A stretch of 64,000 bases of DNA from Clostridium tetanomorphum (GCF_017873215.1 NZ_JAGGKA010000002.1:186001-250000), one strand, 5' to 3'; counted from the stretch's first letter, positions 25,053-35,756 are shown. Program-made: numbers and translations. Notes: generated from the sequence alone by a model not told the origin.

Positions 25053-26207
25053 ATGGCGTATGATGTAACGATTCCAAAGAATATTATATATGGTAAAAAT
25101 GCTTTAGAGAAATCATGTGATCATATAAAGGTATTAGGAAAAAAAGCGTTAATAGTCACTGATAAAGTAATGATAGATATAGGTAATATTTCAAAACTTA
25201 CAACACTTCTAGACAATAATTCCATAAGTTATGCAGTATATAGTGAAGTTAATTCAGAACCAACTGATTTAATTGTAAATAGCGGAGTAGAGAAATATAA
25301 AAATACAGAATGTAATTTTATAATTGCACTTGGAGGAGGAAGTCCAATTGATGCAGCTAAAGCCATTGGAGCTATGGTTGTAAACTCAGGAAGCATAAAT
25401 GATTATATGGGAAAGTTAATGGAAAAAACCTTACCTAATGTTGTAGCTATTCCAACAACAGCTGGAACTGGATCAGAAGCAACACAATTTACCATTATAT
25501 CAAATACAAAAGATAATGTAAAAATGTTACTTAAAGGTAAGGCTTTAATGCCTACATTGGCAATTGTAGACCCAGAGTTTACTATGACATCACCACAAAA
25601 GGTTACAGCAGCTACAGGAATAGATGCATTAACTCATGCTATTGAGGCATACACTTCAAAATGTGCTAATCCATTAGCAGATACATTTGCGTTATCTGCA
25701 GCTAAACGTATCTTTAATAACTTAAAAAGAGCATATGAAAATGGACAAGATTTTAGCGCAAGAACTGAAATGAGTTTAGGTGCACTTGAAGCAGGTGTTG
25801 CTTTTAATAACTCATCAGTTACTATAATTCATGGAATGAGTAGGCCTATTGGAGCTTTGTTTCATGTACCACATGGTGTTTCAAATGCAATGCTAATTGT
25901 TAAATGTCTAAGCTTTGCAATTAAAGGACAAGAAAAAAGGTTCGCGGATATATCCAGAGCAATAGGTATATGTGGACTAGAAACATCAGATATAAATTGT
26001 GCTAATAAGTTGATAGAAGAAATTAAGAGATTATGTGAAGATATTCAGATACCTACATTAGAGAAATTTGAAGTAGATCGTGAAAAGTTCTTTCAAAGTA
26101 TAGATAAAATGGCAGAAGATGCTTTAATAAGTGGAAGTCCTTTAAATACTAGACGACAGCCTAGTAAAGAAGACATAATAAAAATTTATAAGGAATTGTG
26201 GGAATAA
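25053..26207 (+). CDS. iron-containing alcohol dehydrogenase of the iol operon
   Basis: A 384-residue group III alcohol dehydrogenase. NAD-binding GGGSPIDAAKAI at about residue 96, PTTAGTGSEATQF at about 136, and the metal site: the Asp/His in GIDALTHAIEAY plus histidines in IIHGMSRPIGALFHVPHG. Start ATG 25053 follows GGGAGGG; ORF extension to 25020 has no ribosome binding site. As first gene of the inositol operon, which lacks iolA, it may reduce malonate semialdehyde to 3-hydroxypropionate and regenerate the NAD used by IolG. This is inference; other aldehydes are possible. Confidence 0.88.
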   Translation: MAYDVTIPKNIIYGKNALEKSCDHIKVLGKKALIVTDKVMIDIGNISKLTTLLDNNSISYAVYSEVNSEPTDLIVNSGVEKYKNTECNFIIALGGGSPIDAAKAIGAMVVNSGSINDYMGKLMEKTLPNVVAIPTTAGTGSEATQFTIISNTKDNVKMLLKGKALMPTLAIVDPEFTMTSPQKVTAATGIDALTHAIEAYTSKCANPLADTFALSAAKRIFNNLKRAYENGQDFSARTEMSLGALEAGVAFNNSSVTIIHGMSRPIGALFHVPHGVSNAMLIVKCLSFAIKGQEKRFADISRAIGICGLETSDINCANKLIEEIKRLCEDIQIPTLEKFEVDREKFFQSIDKMAEDALISGSPLNTRRQPSKEDIIKIYKELWE

Positions 26208-26212
26208 AGATT

Positions 26213-27058
26213 ATGCCTATTGTAAATATGAAAGAACTTTTAATAAATGCAGAGCAAGGAAACTATTGCATAGGGGCTTTTAGTATAGCTAATATGGAAA
26301 TGATTATGGGAGTATTAAAAGCAGCAGAAGAAACAAGATCCCCTATTATACTTCAAATTGCAGAAGTTCGCCTTAAACATTCACCTCTTTCTTTAATAGG
26401 GCCAGTGATGATGGAAGGAGCACGACATGCAAAAGTACCAGTAGCAGTTCATTTAGATCATGGAGAAAGTCTTCATACTATAAAAGAAGCTTTAGATTTA
26501 GGATTTACTTCCGTTATGTATGATGGATCTCATCTTTCATTAGAGGAAAATATTAAAAATACTAAAAAAATTATATCTGTGGCAAAAACATACGGTGCAG
26601 CAGTAGAAGGGGAAGTAGGTATAATTGGTAGAAAGGAAGATGGATCAGGTAATGATGAGGTACTTATAACAAGCTTAGAAGATGCAAAAAAATTTTATAA
26701 AGAAACAGGAGTTGATGCATTAGCAATAGCTATTGGCAATGCTCACGGAATTTACAAAAGTAAACCAAATCTTAATTTTAAGAGGTTGAAAGAAATTAAT
26801 AATAACGTAAAAGTGCCCTTAGTTTTACATGGTGGTTCAGGAATTACAGAGGAAGGGTTTAAGAAATCTATAGAATGTGGAATAAGAAAGATAAATGTGG
26901 CAACAGCTACTTTTAATAGTGTGGTGAAAACTGTGGATAAGTTATTTAAAAGTTCTGATGAAGTGGATTATTTTACTTATCATAATAAGATTATAGAAGC
27001 TGCTTATGAAAATGTTAAAGAACACATAAGAATATTTGGCAGTAATAATAAAGCATAA
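26213..27058 (+). CDS. iolJ: class II aldolase, 2-deoxy-5-keto-gluconate 6-phosphate aldolase
   Basis: A 281-residue zinc-dependent aldolase of the fructose-bisphosphate aldolase family. VHLDHGES (about residues 80-87) gives zinc-binding and catalytic residues, GEVGIIG and AIGNAHGIY another zinc ligand, and LHGGSGI the phosphate-binding end. In iol operons this enzyme splits 2-deoxy-5-keto-gluconate 6-phosphate to dihydroxyacetone phosphate and malonate semialdehyde. I use ATG 26213, giving the family start MPIVNMKELL; GTG 26198 overlaps the preceding gene. The genes are 5 bases apart. Confidence 0.87.
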   Translation: MPIVNMKELLINAEQGNYCIGAFSIANMEMIMGVLKAAEETRSPIILQIAEVRLKHSPLSLIGPVMMEGARHAKVPVAVHLDHGESLHTIKEALDLGFTSVMYDGSHLSLEENIKNTKKIISVAKTYGAAVEGEVGIIGRKEDGSGNDEVLITSLEDAKKFYKETGVDALAIAIGNAHGIYKSKPNLNFKRLKEINNNVKVPLVLHGGSGITEEGFKKSIECGIRKINVATATFNSVVKTVDKLFKSSDEVDYFTYHNKIIEAAYENVKEHIRIFGSNNKA

Positions 27059-27076
27059 TTAAAGGGAGGTAATTTA

Positions 27077-28096
27077 GTGAATAATATTAAGTTTCATAAG
27101 GAAAAGGAAATGGATGTAGTTCCTATAGGGAGAGTAGCTATAGATTTTAATCCTAATGAAATAAATAGACCTTTAGAAGAAAGCAGAACTTTTACAAAAT
27201 ATGTGGGTGGATCTCCTGCAAATATAGCAGTAGGACTAGCTAGATTAGGGAAAAAAATAGGGTTTATTGGAAAGGTATCTGATGATCAATTTGGAAACTT
27301 TGTAATAAATTATTTTAATAAAGAAGGAATAGATATATCACAAATAAGTAGATCAAAGAATGGAGAATCTTTAGGACTTACTTTTACAGAAATTTTAAGC
27401 CCTATAGAAAGTAGTATATTAATGTATAGAAATGGAATAGCAGATTTACAACTATCTCCAGAAGATATAGATGAAGAGTATATAAAAAATACTAAAGCTA
27501 TAGTTTTATCAGGTACTGCTTTAGCGGCAAGTCCATCTAGAGAGGCAGCTTTTATGGCACTAGAATATGCAAAGAAATATGATACTAAAATTATATTCGA
27601 TGTAGATTATAGAGAATATACATGGAAGTCAAAAGAAGAAATAGCTATTTATTATGCACTAGCAGCAAGAATGAGTGATATAGTTATTGGATCTAGAGAA
27701 GAATTTGATCTTATGGAAAGATTAATAAATCCACAAGGAAGTAGTGATAAAGAAACAGCAGATAGATGGATAAGCTATGGAAATAAAATTGTTGTAATAA
27801 AACATGGAAAAGAAGGCTCTACAGCTTATACAGATGAAGGAGAAATGTATAAAATAAAACCATTTCCTGTAAAGCTTTTAAAATCTTTTGGTGGAGGAGA
27901 TGCTTATGCATCAGCATTTATATATGGACTAATGGAAGGATGGAACGTTATAGATGCTTTAGAATTTGGAAGTGCATCTGCAGCCATGCTTGTAGCTAGC
28001 CATAGTTGTTCTGAGGCTATGCCTAAGGTTAAGGAAATTGAAGAATTTATAAGAAAAGCAAAAGAAGAGTATGGAGAGATGGTAGTAAGAGACTAA
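27077..28096 (+). CDS. iolC: 5-dehydro-2-deoxygluconokinase
   Basis: A 339-residue PfkB-family sugar kinase. The N-terminal GRVAIDFNP and YVGGSPANIAVGLARLG are the substrate-binding signature; SFGGGDAYASAFIYGLMEG near residue 272 carries the catalytic Asp. It phosphorylates 2-deoxy-5-keto-gluconate, the product that IolB forms, giving both the IolJ substrate and the likely inducer. Start is GTG 27077, six bases after AAAGGGAGGT. Some IolC proteins are fused to a DUF2090 aldolase-like domain; this one is the short form. Confidence 0.9.
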   Translation: MNNIKFHKEKEMDVVPIGRVAIDFNPNEINRPLEESRTFTKYVGGSPANIAVGLARLGKKIGFIGKVSDDQFGNFVINYFNKEGIDISQISRSKNGESLGLTFTEILSPIESSILMYRNGIADLQLSPEDIDEEYIKNTKAIVLSGTALAASPSREAAFMALEYAKKYDTKIIFDVDYREYTWKSKEEIAIYYALAARMSDIVIGSREEFDLMERLINPQGSSDKETADRWISYGNKIVVIKHGKEGSTAYTDEGEMYKIKPFPVKLLKSFGGGDAYASAFIYGLMEGWNVIDALEFGSASAAMLVASHSCSEAMPKVKEIEEFIRKAKEEYGEMVVRD

Positions 28097-28128
28097 AAAT
28101 ATTATACAGAAATAAGGAGGAATAAATT

Positions 28129-28917
28129 GTGGTTGAAAGACTTGAACAGCTTAATGAGGGATATAACTCATTAACTAAGATAGATGGAAAGCATAGTGAT
28201 ATGCTAATGGATATAGGTGTTTATAAGTTAAAAGAAGGACAAGAAAAACAATTTATAGATGATAATAAAGAAAGTGCATTTTTATTATTATCAGGAGAAG
28301 TTTTGATAAAGTGGGAAAAAACACAGGAGAAAATTAAAAGAAATTCTTTGTTTGATGAAGATCCTTGGTGTCTCCATGTGCCTAAGAATGTTAATGTTAC
28401 AATTAAAGCATTTAGTGACTCAGAGGTGTTGATTCAAAAAACAATTAATAAAAAAGAGTTTCACTGTAAATTGTACACTCCCCAAGAATGTAAAAGTGAT
28501 ATATTTGGAGAAGGTGTATGGAATGATACAGCAAGAAGAGTTGTAAGAACTATTTTTGATTATTCTAATGCACCTTATTCAAATATGGTAATAGGAGAAG
28601 TTATAACTTATCCAGGAAAGTGGTCAAGTTATCCTCCACATCATCACCCACAACCGGAAGTTTATTATTATAGATTCAATAAGCCCCAAGGATTTGGATG
28701 TTCTATAATAGGAGAAAATGTATATAAAGTTGTAGATAATTCAATAGCAGCAATTAAGGGAGAATTAGTACATCCACAAACATCAGCACCTGGATATGCA
28801 ATGTATTATTGTTGGATGATAAGGCATTTAGAAAATAATCCTTGGAAAGATAGAATTAATGAGAAAGAACATGAATGGCTTCTAGAATCCAATGTAAAGA
28901 TATGGCCTGACAAGTAG
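28129..28917 (+). CDS. iolB: 5-deoxy-glucuronate isomerase
   Basis: A 262-residue bicupin isomerase. The metal site is visible in [17 protein letters not shown] (about residues 167-183), and the later histidine in [17 protein letters not shown]. It converts 5-deoxy-glucuronate to 2-deoxy-5-keto-gluconate. Start GTG 28129, eight bases after AAGGAGG. Gene order C-B-D matches other clostridial iol operons; 32 bases separate it from iolC. Confidence 0.92.
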   Translation: MVERLEQLNEGYNSLTKIDGKHSDMLMDIGVYKLKEGQEKQFIDDNKESAFLLLSGEVLIKWEKTQEKIKRNSLFDEDPWCLHVPKNVNVTIKAFSDSEVLIQKTINKKEFHCKLYTPQECKSDIFGEGVWNDTARRVVRTIFDYSNAPYSNMVIGEVITYPGKWSSYPPHHHPQPEVYYYRFNKPQGFGCSIIGENVYKVVDNSIAAIKGELVHPQTSAPGYAMYYCWMIRHLENNPWKDRINEKEHEWLLESNVKIWPDK

Positions 28918-28933
28918 AAAAGGAGGGGTTATT

Positions 28934-30868
28934 TTGAACACAATTAGAATGACAACAGCTCAAGCACTTGTAAGATTCTTAAATGAACAATATGTAGAAT
29001 TTGATGGCATACAACATAGATTTATAAAAGGAATTTTCGCAATATTTGGACACGGGAATGTTTTGGGCTTAGGACAAGCTTTGGAAGAGAATCCGGGGAA
29101 ACTGGAAGTATTTCAGGGACATAATGAGCAAGGAATGGCACATTCAGCTATAGCATTTGCAAAGCAAAGCCATAGAAAACAAATATGTGCATGTACATCT
29201 TCCATTGGACCTGGAGCAGCTAATATGGTGACTGCTGCTGCTACTGCTAGTGCCAATAATATTCCAGTACTTTTATTGCCGGGTGATACTTTTGCTACAA
29301 GGCAACCAGATCCAGTACTTCAACAAGTAGAACACATTCACAATTTATCTATTACTACAAATGATGCTTTTAAGGCAGTAAGTAAGTATTGGGATAGAAT
29401 AAATAGACCAGAACAACTTATGATAGCTATGATAAATGCTATGAGAGTATTAACAGATCCTGCTAATACAGGAGCGGTGACAATAGCATTGCCTCAAGAT
29501 GTACAGGGAGAGGCTTATGATTTTCCAGAATATTTTTTCAAAAAGCGTGTTCATAGAATAGAAAGAAGATTGCCATCAAAGGAAGCGATAAATGATGCAA
29601 TTAATTTAATAAAAAGAAAAAGAAAACCTTTAATAATATGTGGTGGTGGAGTAAGATATTCAGAAGCTTGCGAGGCACTTAAAACATTTACAGAGAAATT
29701 TAATATACCATTTGGAGAAACACAGGCTGGAAAGAGCGCAATTCAGTGGAATCATAAATTTAACTTAGGAGGTATAGGAGTAACAGGAAACCTTGCAGCA
29801 AATACAATAGCCAAGAATGCAGATTTAGTTATAGGAATAGGAACTAGGTTTACAGACTTTACAACCTCATCAAAGTTACTATTTCAAAATGAAAATGTAG
29901 AATTTTTAACTATAAATGTGTCAGAATTTCATGCAGATAAGCTTGATGCAGTAAAAGTGGTAGGAGATGCTAAAGAAGTTTTATGTTCTCTAACTAAGGA
30001 ATTAGAGAATATAGGATATAAATCGGGTTACAAAGATGAAATAGTAGAGGCAAAAGAAGTTTGGGAAAAAGAACTTAATAGGCTACTTAATATAGAGTAT
30101 ACGGGAAAAGGGTTTGTACCTGAAATAGCTGGACATTGCAATGAGGTTTTAGGGGAATTTTATGAAGAATTTAACTCTTGTTTAACACAAACGAAAGTAC
30201 TTGGACAGTTAAATAAACTTTTAGATGATGACTCAATTATAGTAGGAGCAGCAGGAAGTTTGCCAGGGGATTTACAAAGAGTATGGTGTGCTAGAAAACC
30301 AAATACCTATCATATGGAATATGGCTATTCTTGTATGGGGTATGAGATAGCAGCAGCTTTAGGGGTTAAACTTTTAGAAGAGGATAAAGAAGTTTATGCA
30401 ATGGTTGGAGATGGAAGCTATTTAATGCTTCATTCAGAACTTGTTACCAGTATAAGAGAGAGAAAGAAGATAAATATACTATTATTTGATAATGCAGGAT
30501 TTGGCTGTATAAATAATTTACAAATGGCTAATGGAATGGGGAGTTTTGGAACTGAATTTAGATATAGAAATAAAGATACAGGAAAACTTGATGGAAACCT
30601 TTTTAAGATTGATTTTGCTAAATCAGCAGAAGCATATGGAGCAAAAACTTATACAGTAGAAAATATAGAGGAACTTAAATTAGCTGTGGAAGATTCTAAA
30701 AAACAGAAGGTTTCAACTTTAATTCATATTAAAGTACTTCCAAAGACAATGACTAATGGATATGAAGCATGGTGGCATGTAGGAGTAGCAGAAACATCAA
30801 AAAATAGTAAAATACAAGAAGCATATAAGGATAGAATTGAGCATTTAAATAAAGCTAGAAAATATTAA
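28934..30868 (+). CDS. iolD: 3D-(3,5/4)-trihydroxycyclohexane-1,2-dione hydrolase
   Basis: A 644-residue thiamine-diphosphate enzyme opening the inositol ring. The N-terminal domain has the catalytic glutamate region [13 protein letters not shown], and the C-terminal cofactor site [17 protein letters not shown] (the GDG-N27-NN thiamine motif, ending with [12 protein letters not shown]). [18 protein letters not shown] lies just before. The start is TTG 28934, after AGGAGGGG. It turns trihydroxycyclohexane-dione into 5-deoxy-glucuronate. Full family length. Confidence 0.93.
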   Translation: MNTIRMTTAQALVRFLNEQYVEFDGIQHRFIKGIFAIFGHGNVLGLGQALEENPGKLEVFQGHNEQGMAHSAIAFAKQSHRKQICACTSSIGPGAANMVTAAATASANNIPVLLLPGDTFATRQPDPVLQQVEHIHNLSITTNDAFKAVSKYWDRINRPEQLMIAMINAMRVLTDPANTGAVTIALPQDVQGEAYDFPEYFFKKRVHRIERRLPSKEAINDAINLIKRKRKPLIICGGGVRYSEACEALKTFTEKFNIPFGETQAGKSAIQWNHKFNLGGIGVTGNLAANTIAKNADLVIGIGTRFTDFTTSSKLLFQNENVEFLTINVSEFHADKLDAVKVVGDAKEVLCSLTKELENIGYKSGYKDEIVEAKEVWEKELNRLLNIEYTGKGFVPEIAGHCNEVLGEFYEEFNSCLTQTKVLGQLNKLLDDDSIIVGAAGSLPGDLQRVWCARKPNTYHMEYGYSCMGYEIAAALGVKLLEEDKEVYAMVGDGSYLMLHSELVTSIRERKKINILLFDNAGFGCINNLQMANGMGSFGTEFRYRNKDTGKLDGNLFKIDFAKSAEAYGAKTYTVENIEELKLAVEDSKKQKVSTLIHIKVLPKTMTNGYEAWWHVGVAETSKNSKIQEAYKDRIEHLNKARKY

Positions 30869-30904
30869 AATTATATAAAATATTAAGCTTAGGGAGGAAA
30901 AACA

Positions 30905-31912
30905 ATGATTAATTTAGGAATTATCGGTTTTGGAAGAATAGGAAAGGTACATGCAGAAAGCTTAACAAAATATGTTCCAAATGCTGTAATAAAAGCTGTT
31001 GCAGATCCATTTATTGATGAAAAGGGAACAGAATATGCAAAAACTATAGGAATCAATTGTGTGTATAAAGATTATAAGGAAATATTAAATGATCCAGAAA
31101 TCAATGGAGTGCTAGTATGTTCTTCTACTGATACCCATTCAAAAATATCCATTGAAGCTTTAAGGGCAGGTAAGCATGTATTTTGTGAAAAGCCAATTGA
31201 CCACGATATTAACAGAATAAAAGAAGTTTTAGATGAAGTTAAAAAATCAAACCTTAAATTTCAAGTGGGATTCAATAGGAGATTTGATCATAATTTTAAA
31301 ACTATCAAAGATACTGTCAAATCAGGAAAGATTGGAGATCCACATATTATAAAAATTACATCAAGAGATCCAGAAGCTCCTCCAGCAGAATATGTAAAGG
31401 TTTCAGGAGGAATATTCTTAGACATGAGTATACACGATTTTGATATGATACGTTATTTGTCCGGTAGTGAAGTAGAAGAAGTATATGCGCTAGGTAATGT
31501 ACTTGTAGATGAAAAAATAGGAGAAGCAGGAGATGTGGACACAGCTATAATAACATTAAAATTAGCAAATGGGGCATTGGGAGTTATAGACAATAGCAGA
31601 AAAGCTGTCTATGGATACGATCAAAGAGCAGAGGTATTTGGTTCAAAGGGTTCAGTTGCCGTAACCAATGACACTAATTCTACAGCTATAGTTAGCACAG
31701 AAGAGGGAATAATCTCAGAGAAACCTTTATATTTCTTTTTAGAAAGATACATGCAATCTTTTGCTGATGAAATAAAAGAATTTGTTAGTGCTATAGAAAA
31801 TGATGAAGATGTACCAGTAAATGCTTTAGATGGACTTAATTCTGTATTGATAGGACTTGCGGCTACAAAGTCTTTAAAAGAAGGAAGACCAGTTAAAATT
31901 TCAGAGATTTAA
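30905..31912 (+). CDS. iolG: inositol 2-dehydrogenase
   Basis: A 335-residue NAD-dependent oxidoreductase of the Gfo/Idh/MocA family. IGFGRIGKVHAES is the dinucleotide-binding loop, CEKPIDHD holds the catalytic lysine, and GGIFLDMSIHDFDMIRYL the catalytic Asp/His pair. It oxidises myo-inositol to scyllo-inosose, the first pathway step. Ribosome binding site GGGAGG. It is followed by a 110-base gap before iolE, longer than elsewhere in the operon; AT-rich with no clear hairpin. Confidence 0.9.
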   Translation: MINLGIIGFGRIGKVHAESLTKYVPNAVIKAVADPFIDEKGTEYAKTIGINCVYKDYKEILNDPEINGVLVCSSTDTHSKISIEALRAGKHVFCEKPIDHDINRIKEVLDEVKKSNLKFQVGFNRRFDHNFKTIKDTVKSGKIGDPHIIKITSRDPEAPPAEYVKVSGGIFLDMSIHDFDMIRYLSGSEVEEVYALGNVLVDEKIGEAGDVDTAIITLKLANGALGVIDNSRKAVYGYDQRAEVFGSKGSVAVTNDTNSTAIVSTEEGIISEKPLYFFLERYMQSFADEIKEFVSAIENDEDVPVNALDGLNSVLIGLAATKSLKEGRPVKISEI

Positions 31913-32022
31913 TCTAACTATAATGAATCAAAGCTTATATATTTCTAATAAAAATCAATAAAATGTATACTTTTTTATTAAAATGATAATTTTTATGTAT
32001 TCAAAGAAGTGGGGGAATAAAA

Positions 32023-32919
32023 ATGTTTAATAAAGATAAAGTACAAGTTGGTATAGCTCCAATAGCATGGACTAATGATGATATGCCTGAATTGGGAGCA
32101 GAAAATACTTTTGAACAATGTATAAGTGAAATGGCTTTGGCGGGATTTAAAGGGACAGAGATAGGAAATAAATATCCTAAGGATACAACTATTCTTAAAA
32201 GGGCTTTAGAGCTTAGGGCAATGAAAATAGCTAGTGCATGGTTTAGTGCTTTTTTAACCACAAAACCTTATGAAGAAACAGAAAAAGAATTTATAAAACA
32301 CAGAAATTTTCTTTATGAAATGGGAGCTAAAGTCATAGTTGTATCAGAACAAGGACATAGTATTCAAGGAAAAATGCACACCCCTATATTTAAAGAAAAA
32401 CCAATATTTTCTCAGGATGAATGGGACAAATTATCCAATGGATTAAATAAACTTGGGAAGCTTGCTAAAGAAAAAGATATGAAACTTGTATATCATCATC
32501 ATATGGGAACAGGAGTGCAGACTACAGAAGAAATAGATAAGTTAATGGAAAGAACAGATTCAGATTTAGTATATCTTTTATATGATACTGGACATCTTAT
32601 ATTCTCAGGAGAAGATGCTGTAGCCATTCTTAAAAAATATAAAAACAGGATTAAGCATGTTCATTTAAAAGATATAAGAATGGATATTGTAAAAGAGGTA
32701 GAGGAAAAAGAAATGAGCTTTTTACAAGCTGTAAAATCAGGAGCCTTTACTGTGCCAGGTGATGGATGTATAGACTTTAAGCCTATATTTAACATATTAG
32801 AGGAGAACAAATATGAAGGATGGCTTTTAGTTGAAGCAGAACAGGATCCAGCAAAAGCAAATCCACTTGAATATGCTATAAAAGCTAGAAAATATATAAA
32901 AGAAAAAGCAGAAATTTAA
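32023..32919 (+). CDS. iolE: myo-inosose-2 dehydratase
   Basis: A 298-residue TIM-barrel of the xylose-isomerase-like family. The opening [19 protein letters not shown] is the IolE signature; [12 protein letters not shown] near residue 158, [12 protein letters not shown] and HVHLKDIR provide metal ligands, and LLVEAEQDP ends the barrel. It dehydrates scyllo-inosose to the dione used by IolD. Ribosome binding site GTGGGGG. Intact and of normal length. Confidence 0.93.
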   Translation: MFNKDKVQVGIAPIAWTNDDMPELGAENTFEQCISEMALAGFKGTEIGNKYPKDTTILKRALELRAMKIASAWFSAFLTTKPYEETEKEFIKHRNFLYEMGAKVIVVSEQGHSIQGKMHTPIFKEKPIFSQDEWDKLSNGLNKLGKLAKEKDMKLVYHHHMGTGVQTTEEIDKLMERTDSDLVYLLYDTGHLIFSGEDAVAILKKYKNRIKHVHLKDIRMDIVKEVEEKEMSFLQAVKSGAFTVPGDGCIDFKPIFNILEENKYEGWLLVEAEQDPAKANPLEYAIKARKYIKEKAEI

Positions 32920-32949
32920 ATGTTATTTCAATTTTAAGGGGTGTAAAAA

Positions 32950-33978
32950 GTGAAGAAGATAAAAGTTGGAATTGTTGGACTTGGAAGGCTTGGAAGAAAA
33001 CATGCTGAAAATATAGCTTTTAAAATACCTAATGCAGAACTTACTGCAGTCTGTAGCGTGGTTAAAGAGGAAGTTGAAGAGATTCAGAAAAAATGGCGAA
33101 TAAAATATGGATATATAAGTTATGATGAAATGCTTGAGAATAAAGAATTGGATGCTATATTTATATCCTCCCCTTCAGGATTTCATTGTGAGCAAATAAT
33201 AAAAGCTTTGGAAAAAGGATTTCATGTATTTAGTGAGAAACCTCTTGGACTTTATTTAGAGGAAACTGAAAAAGTAGCTAAGATAGTTAATAAATATAAG
33301 GCTAAACAAGTATTTATGCTTGGATTTATGAGAAGATATGATAATTCTTATGAATATGTAAAGAAAAAAATAGAGGAAGGTATTATTGGAAAGCCTGTAT
33401 TTATAAGATGTTATGGATTAGATCCAGCTAAAGGAATGGAAAGCTTTTTAAAGTTTGCTAAAGATAGTTATAGTGGAGGCTTGTTTTTAGATATGGCAAT
33501 TCATGATTTAGATTTGGCAAGATGGTATCTAAAGTCAGAAGCTAAAAGTGTATGGGCCATAGGAGGAGCCTATGAGTACCCTGAATTTGAAGAAATAAAT
33601 GATGCTGAAACAGGAGCAGCTTTAGTTAAGTTTGAAAATGGAGCTATGGGAATGTTTTTAGCAGGAAGAAATTGCGCCCATGGATATCACATAGAAACAG
33701 AAATAATTGGAACTAAGGGGACTTTAAGAGTAGGAGCTATACCAGAAAAGAATTTAGTTACTATATTTGATGACAATGGAGCTATAAGAGAATGTTCACA
33801 AGGATTTTTAGAAAGATTTGAACAAGCTTATTTAAGTGAAACAGAAGAGTTTATAAATTGTATAATTGAGAAAAGACAGCCAGATGTAACTGTAGAAGAT
33901 GGTGTAAACTCAACAGCATTAGCTTATGCTTGTAAAAAATCTTTTGAAACTGGTGAATTAGTAACTCTTAAAGAATAG
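32950..33978 (+). CDS. second Gfo/Idh/MocA-family inositol dehydrogenase
   Basis: A 342-residue paralogue of IolG with GIVGLGRLGRKHAEN, the SEKPLG catalytic lysine motif and GGLFLDMAIHDLDLARWYL. Second dehydrogenases in iol operons usually act on scyllo- or chiro-inositol (as B. subtilis IolX/IolW) or serve as isomerising partner of IolG. GTG start 32950 follows AAGGGGTG. Which stereoisomer it uses is unknown. Thirty bases after iolE, so it belongs to the same transcript. Confidence 0.85.
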   Translation: MKKIKVGIVGLGRLGRKHAENIAFKIPNAELTAVCSVVKEEVEEIQKKWRIKYGYISYDEMLENKELDAIFISSPSGFHCEQIIKALEKGFHVFSEKPLGLYLEETEKVAKIVNKYKAKQVFMLGFMRRYDNSYEYVKKKIEEGIIGKPVFIRCYGLDPAKGMESFLKFAKDSYSGGLFLDMAIHDLDLARWYLKSEAKSVWAIGGAYEYPEFEEINDAETGAALVKFENGAMGMFLAGRNCAHGYHIETEIIGTKGTLRVGAIPEKNLVTIFDDNGAIRECSQGFLERFEQAYLSETEEFINCIIEKRQPDVTVEDGVNSTALAYACKKSFETGELVTLKE

Positions 33979-33992
33979 TTTTTATAAAAAAT

Positions 33993-34039
33993 GGCATACT
34001 GGTTTTAGGTAAAAGGTTGTATATCAATGTCAGTATGCC
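33993..34039 (+). other. hairpin upstream of the sodium symporter gene
   Basis: Perfect 9-bp inverted repeat GGCATACTG (33993-34001) / CAGTATGCC (34031-34039) with a 29-base loop, 14 bases after the dehydrogenase stop. It may attenuate or terminate before the symporter gene, which then would need its own promoter. Confidence 0.45.
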
Positions 34040-34131
34040 TTAATTATATGTATAAATATATACACATAAATTTAAATAAATAAAAATATATGCTTTAAAT
34101 AATTATAATAGAAAAAGAATATTTTGTAAAA

Positions 34132-34145
34132 TGAAAACGTTAACC
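34132..34145. promoter_or_regulatory. candidate CcpA (cre) site
   Basis: TGAAAACGTTAACC matches the cre consensus TGWAARCGYTWNCW at 13 of 14 positions. It ends 21 bases before the symporter start, so CcpA binding would block transcription or elongation. Catabolite control of inositol uptake is common; this is a motif match only. Confidence 0.5.
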
Positions 34146-34166
34146 ATATAAATAGGGGGGAGAAAC

Positions 34167-35756
34167 TTGAATTCAATGACATTTATATCATTTATATTCT
34201 TTACAGTATTAGTAGCAGTACTATCATGGCTGAAAACTCGTAATGATGATTTGTCTAGTCAGGATGGATATTTTCTTGCAGGAAGAAGTTTAACAGGGAT
34301 ATTTATAGGTGGTTCTTTAATGTTGACAAATTTGTCCACAGAGCAATTGGTAGGACAAAATGGACAAGGATATAGATATACAATGGCTGTAATGGCGTGG
34401 GAAGTAACTTCAGCTTTTGCATTAATACTTATGGCTCGTGTATTTTTACCAAGATATTTGAAAAGTGGAATAACTACTATTCCAAATTTTTTAGAAGAGA
34501 GATATGATGCTACAACTCGTAGAATAATATCTATATTATTTTTAATAGGAAATGTAGTAGCTTATCTTCCAACGGTATTGTATTCAGGGGCTTTAGTTTT
34601 AAATAGCATATTTAATATTCAACAAGTGGTAGGGGGGTCAGAATTAAAAGCAATAATAATAATGGTTTGGACTATAGGTATAGTTGGTTCTATATATGCC
34701 ATATTTGGAGGACTTAAAGCAGTTGCAGTATCTGATACTTTTAATGGAATTGGACTTTTAATTGGTGGATTTATGATAACTATATTGGCTCTGTGTAAAT
34801 TAGGAGAAGGAAGTTTCCAATTAGGAGTCAATACTTTAGTTACAGCTCATCCGGAAAAATTAAATGCTATAGGGGGAAAAGATTCACCAGTACCATGGAT
34901 GACATTATTTACAGGAATGCTGTTTAATAATTTATATTATTGGTGTACAAATCAAACAATAGTTCAAAGAACTTTAGGAGCCAAGAATTTAGCAGAAGGA
35001 CAAAAAGGTACTTTGTTAGCAGGATTTCTTAAATTATTAGGCCCTTTATATTTAGTTTTACCAGGGATTATTGCCTTCAATTTATATGGAGGGTCAATTT
35101 CAAACCAAGATATTGTTTATCCAAAATTAGTAGTTGATATTTTACCGAAGCCTTTAGCAGGATTTTTTGCTGCGGTGTTGTTTGGAGCTATATTAAGTTC
35201 ATTTAATAGTGCATTAAATAGTTCTTCCACACTATTTACATTGGATATATATAGACCAATGTTTAAACCAGAGGCTACAGATGAGGATTTAATAAAGATT
35301 GGAAAAAAATTTGGCACTATTTTATCCATAGCATCTATGGCTATAGCTCCTGTTATAATGTATACCCCATCTGGACTATATAATTATTTGCAAGAATGCA
35401 ATGGATTTTACAATGTACCGATTCTAGCTGCCATTTTAGTAGGCTTCTTTACTAAAAGAGTACCTTCTATAGCACCTAAAATAGCTTTAGTATTTCATAT
35501 CATGTTTTATAGCTTATCAAAAATATTTCTTAAGGATATAAATTTTTTACATGTATTAGGATTCTTATTTCCAGCATGTGTAATTATAATGCTTGTAATA
35601 GGAAAATTTAAGCCGCGTGAAGTTGAGTATGTACAGCAATACACTGAACAGGTTGATATAACTCCATGGAAAAATGCAAGACTAGTTTCAGTTATTATAG
35701 TTATATTAATGCTTTGCGTATATGCTTTATTCTCGAAAATAGGTATAGCATCTTAA
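34167..35756 (+). CDS. sodium:solute symporter (SLC5 family), probable inositol uptake
   Basis: A 529-residue membrane protein of about 13-14 hydrophobic segments in the SLC5/SSS family. GGSLMLTNLSTEQLVGQNG near residue 50 and YCWCTNQ-like YYWCTNQTIVQRTL near residue 258 are the family landmarks. It would take up a sugar alcohol with sodium; its place at the end of the iol operon points to myo-inositol. TTG 34167 lies four bases after AGGGGGGAG; ATG 34176 is an alternative start three codons in. Confidence 0.87.
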   Translation: MNSMTFISFIFFTVLVAVLSWLKTRNDDLSSQDGYFLAGRSLTGIFIGGSLMLTNLSTEQLVGQNGQGYRYTMAVMAWEVTSAFALILMARVFLPRYLKSGITTIPNFLEERYDATTRRIISILFLIGNVVAYLPTVLYSGALVLNSIFNIQQVVGGSELKAIIIMVWTIGIVGSIYAIFGGLKAVAVSDTFNGIGLLIGGFMITILALCKLGEGSFQLGVNTLVTAHPEKLNAIGGKDSPVPWMTLFTGMLFNNLYYWCTNQTIVQRTLGAKNLAEGQKGTLLAGFLKLLGPLYLVLPGIIAFNLYGGSISNQDIVYPKLVVDILPKPLAGFFAAVLFGAILSSFNSALNSSSTLFTLDIYRPMFKPEATDEDLIKIGKKFGTILSIASMAIAPVIMYTPSGLYNYLQECNGFYNVPILAAILVGFFTKRVPSIAPKIALVFHIMFYSLSKIFLKDINFLHVLGFLFPACVIIMLVIGKFKPREVEYVQQYTEQVDITPWKNARLVSVIIVILMLCVYALFSKIGIAS

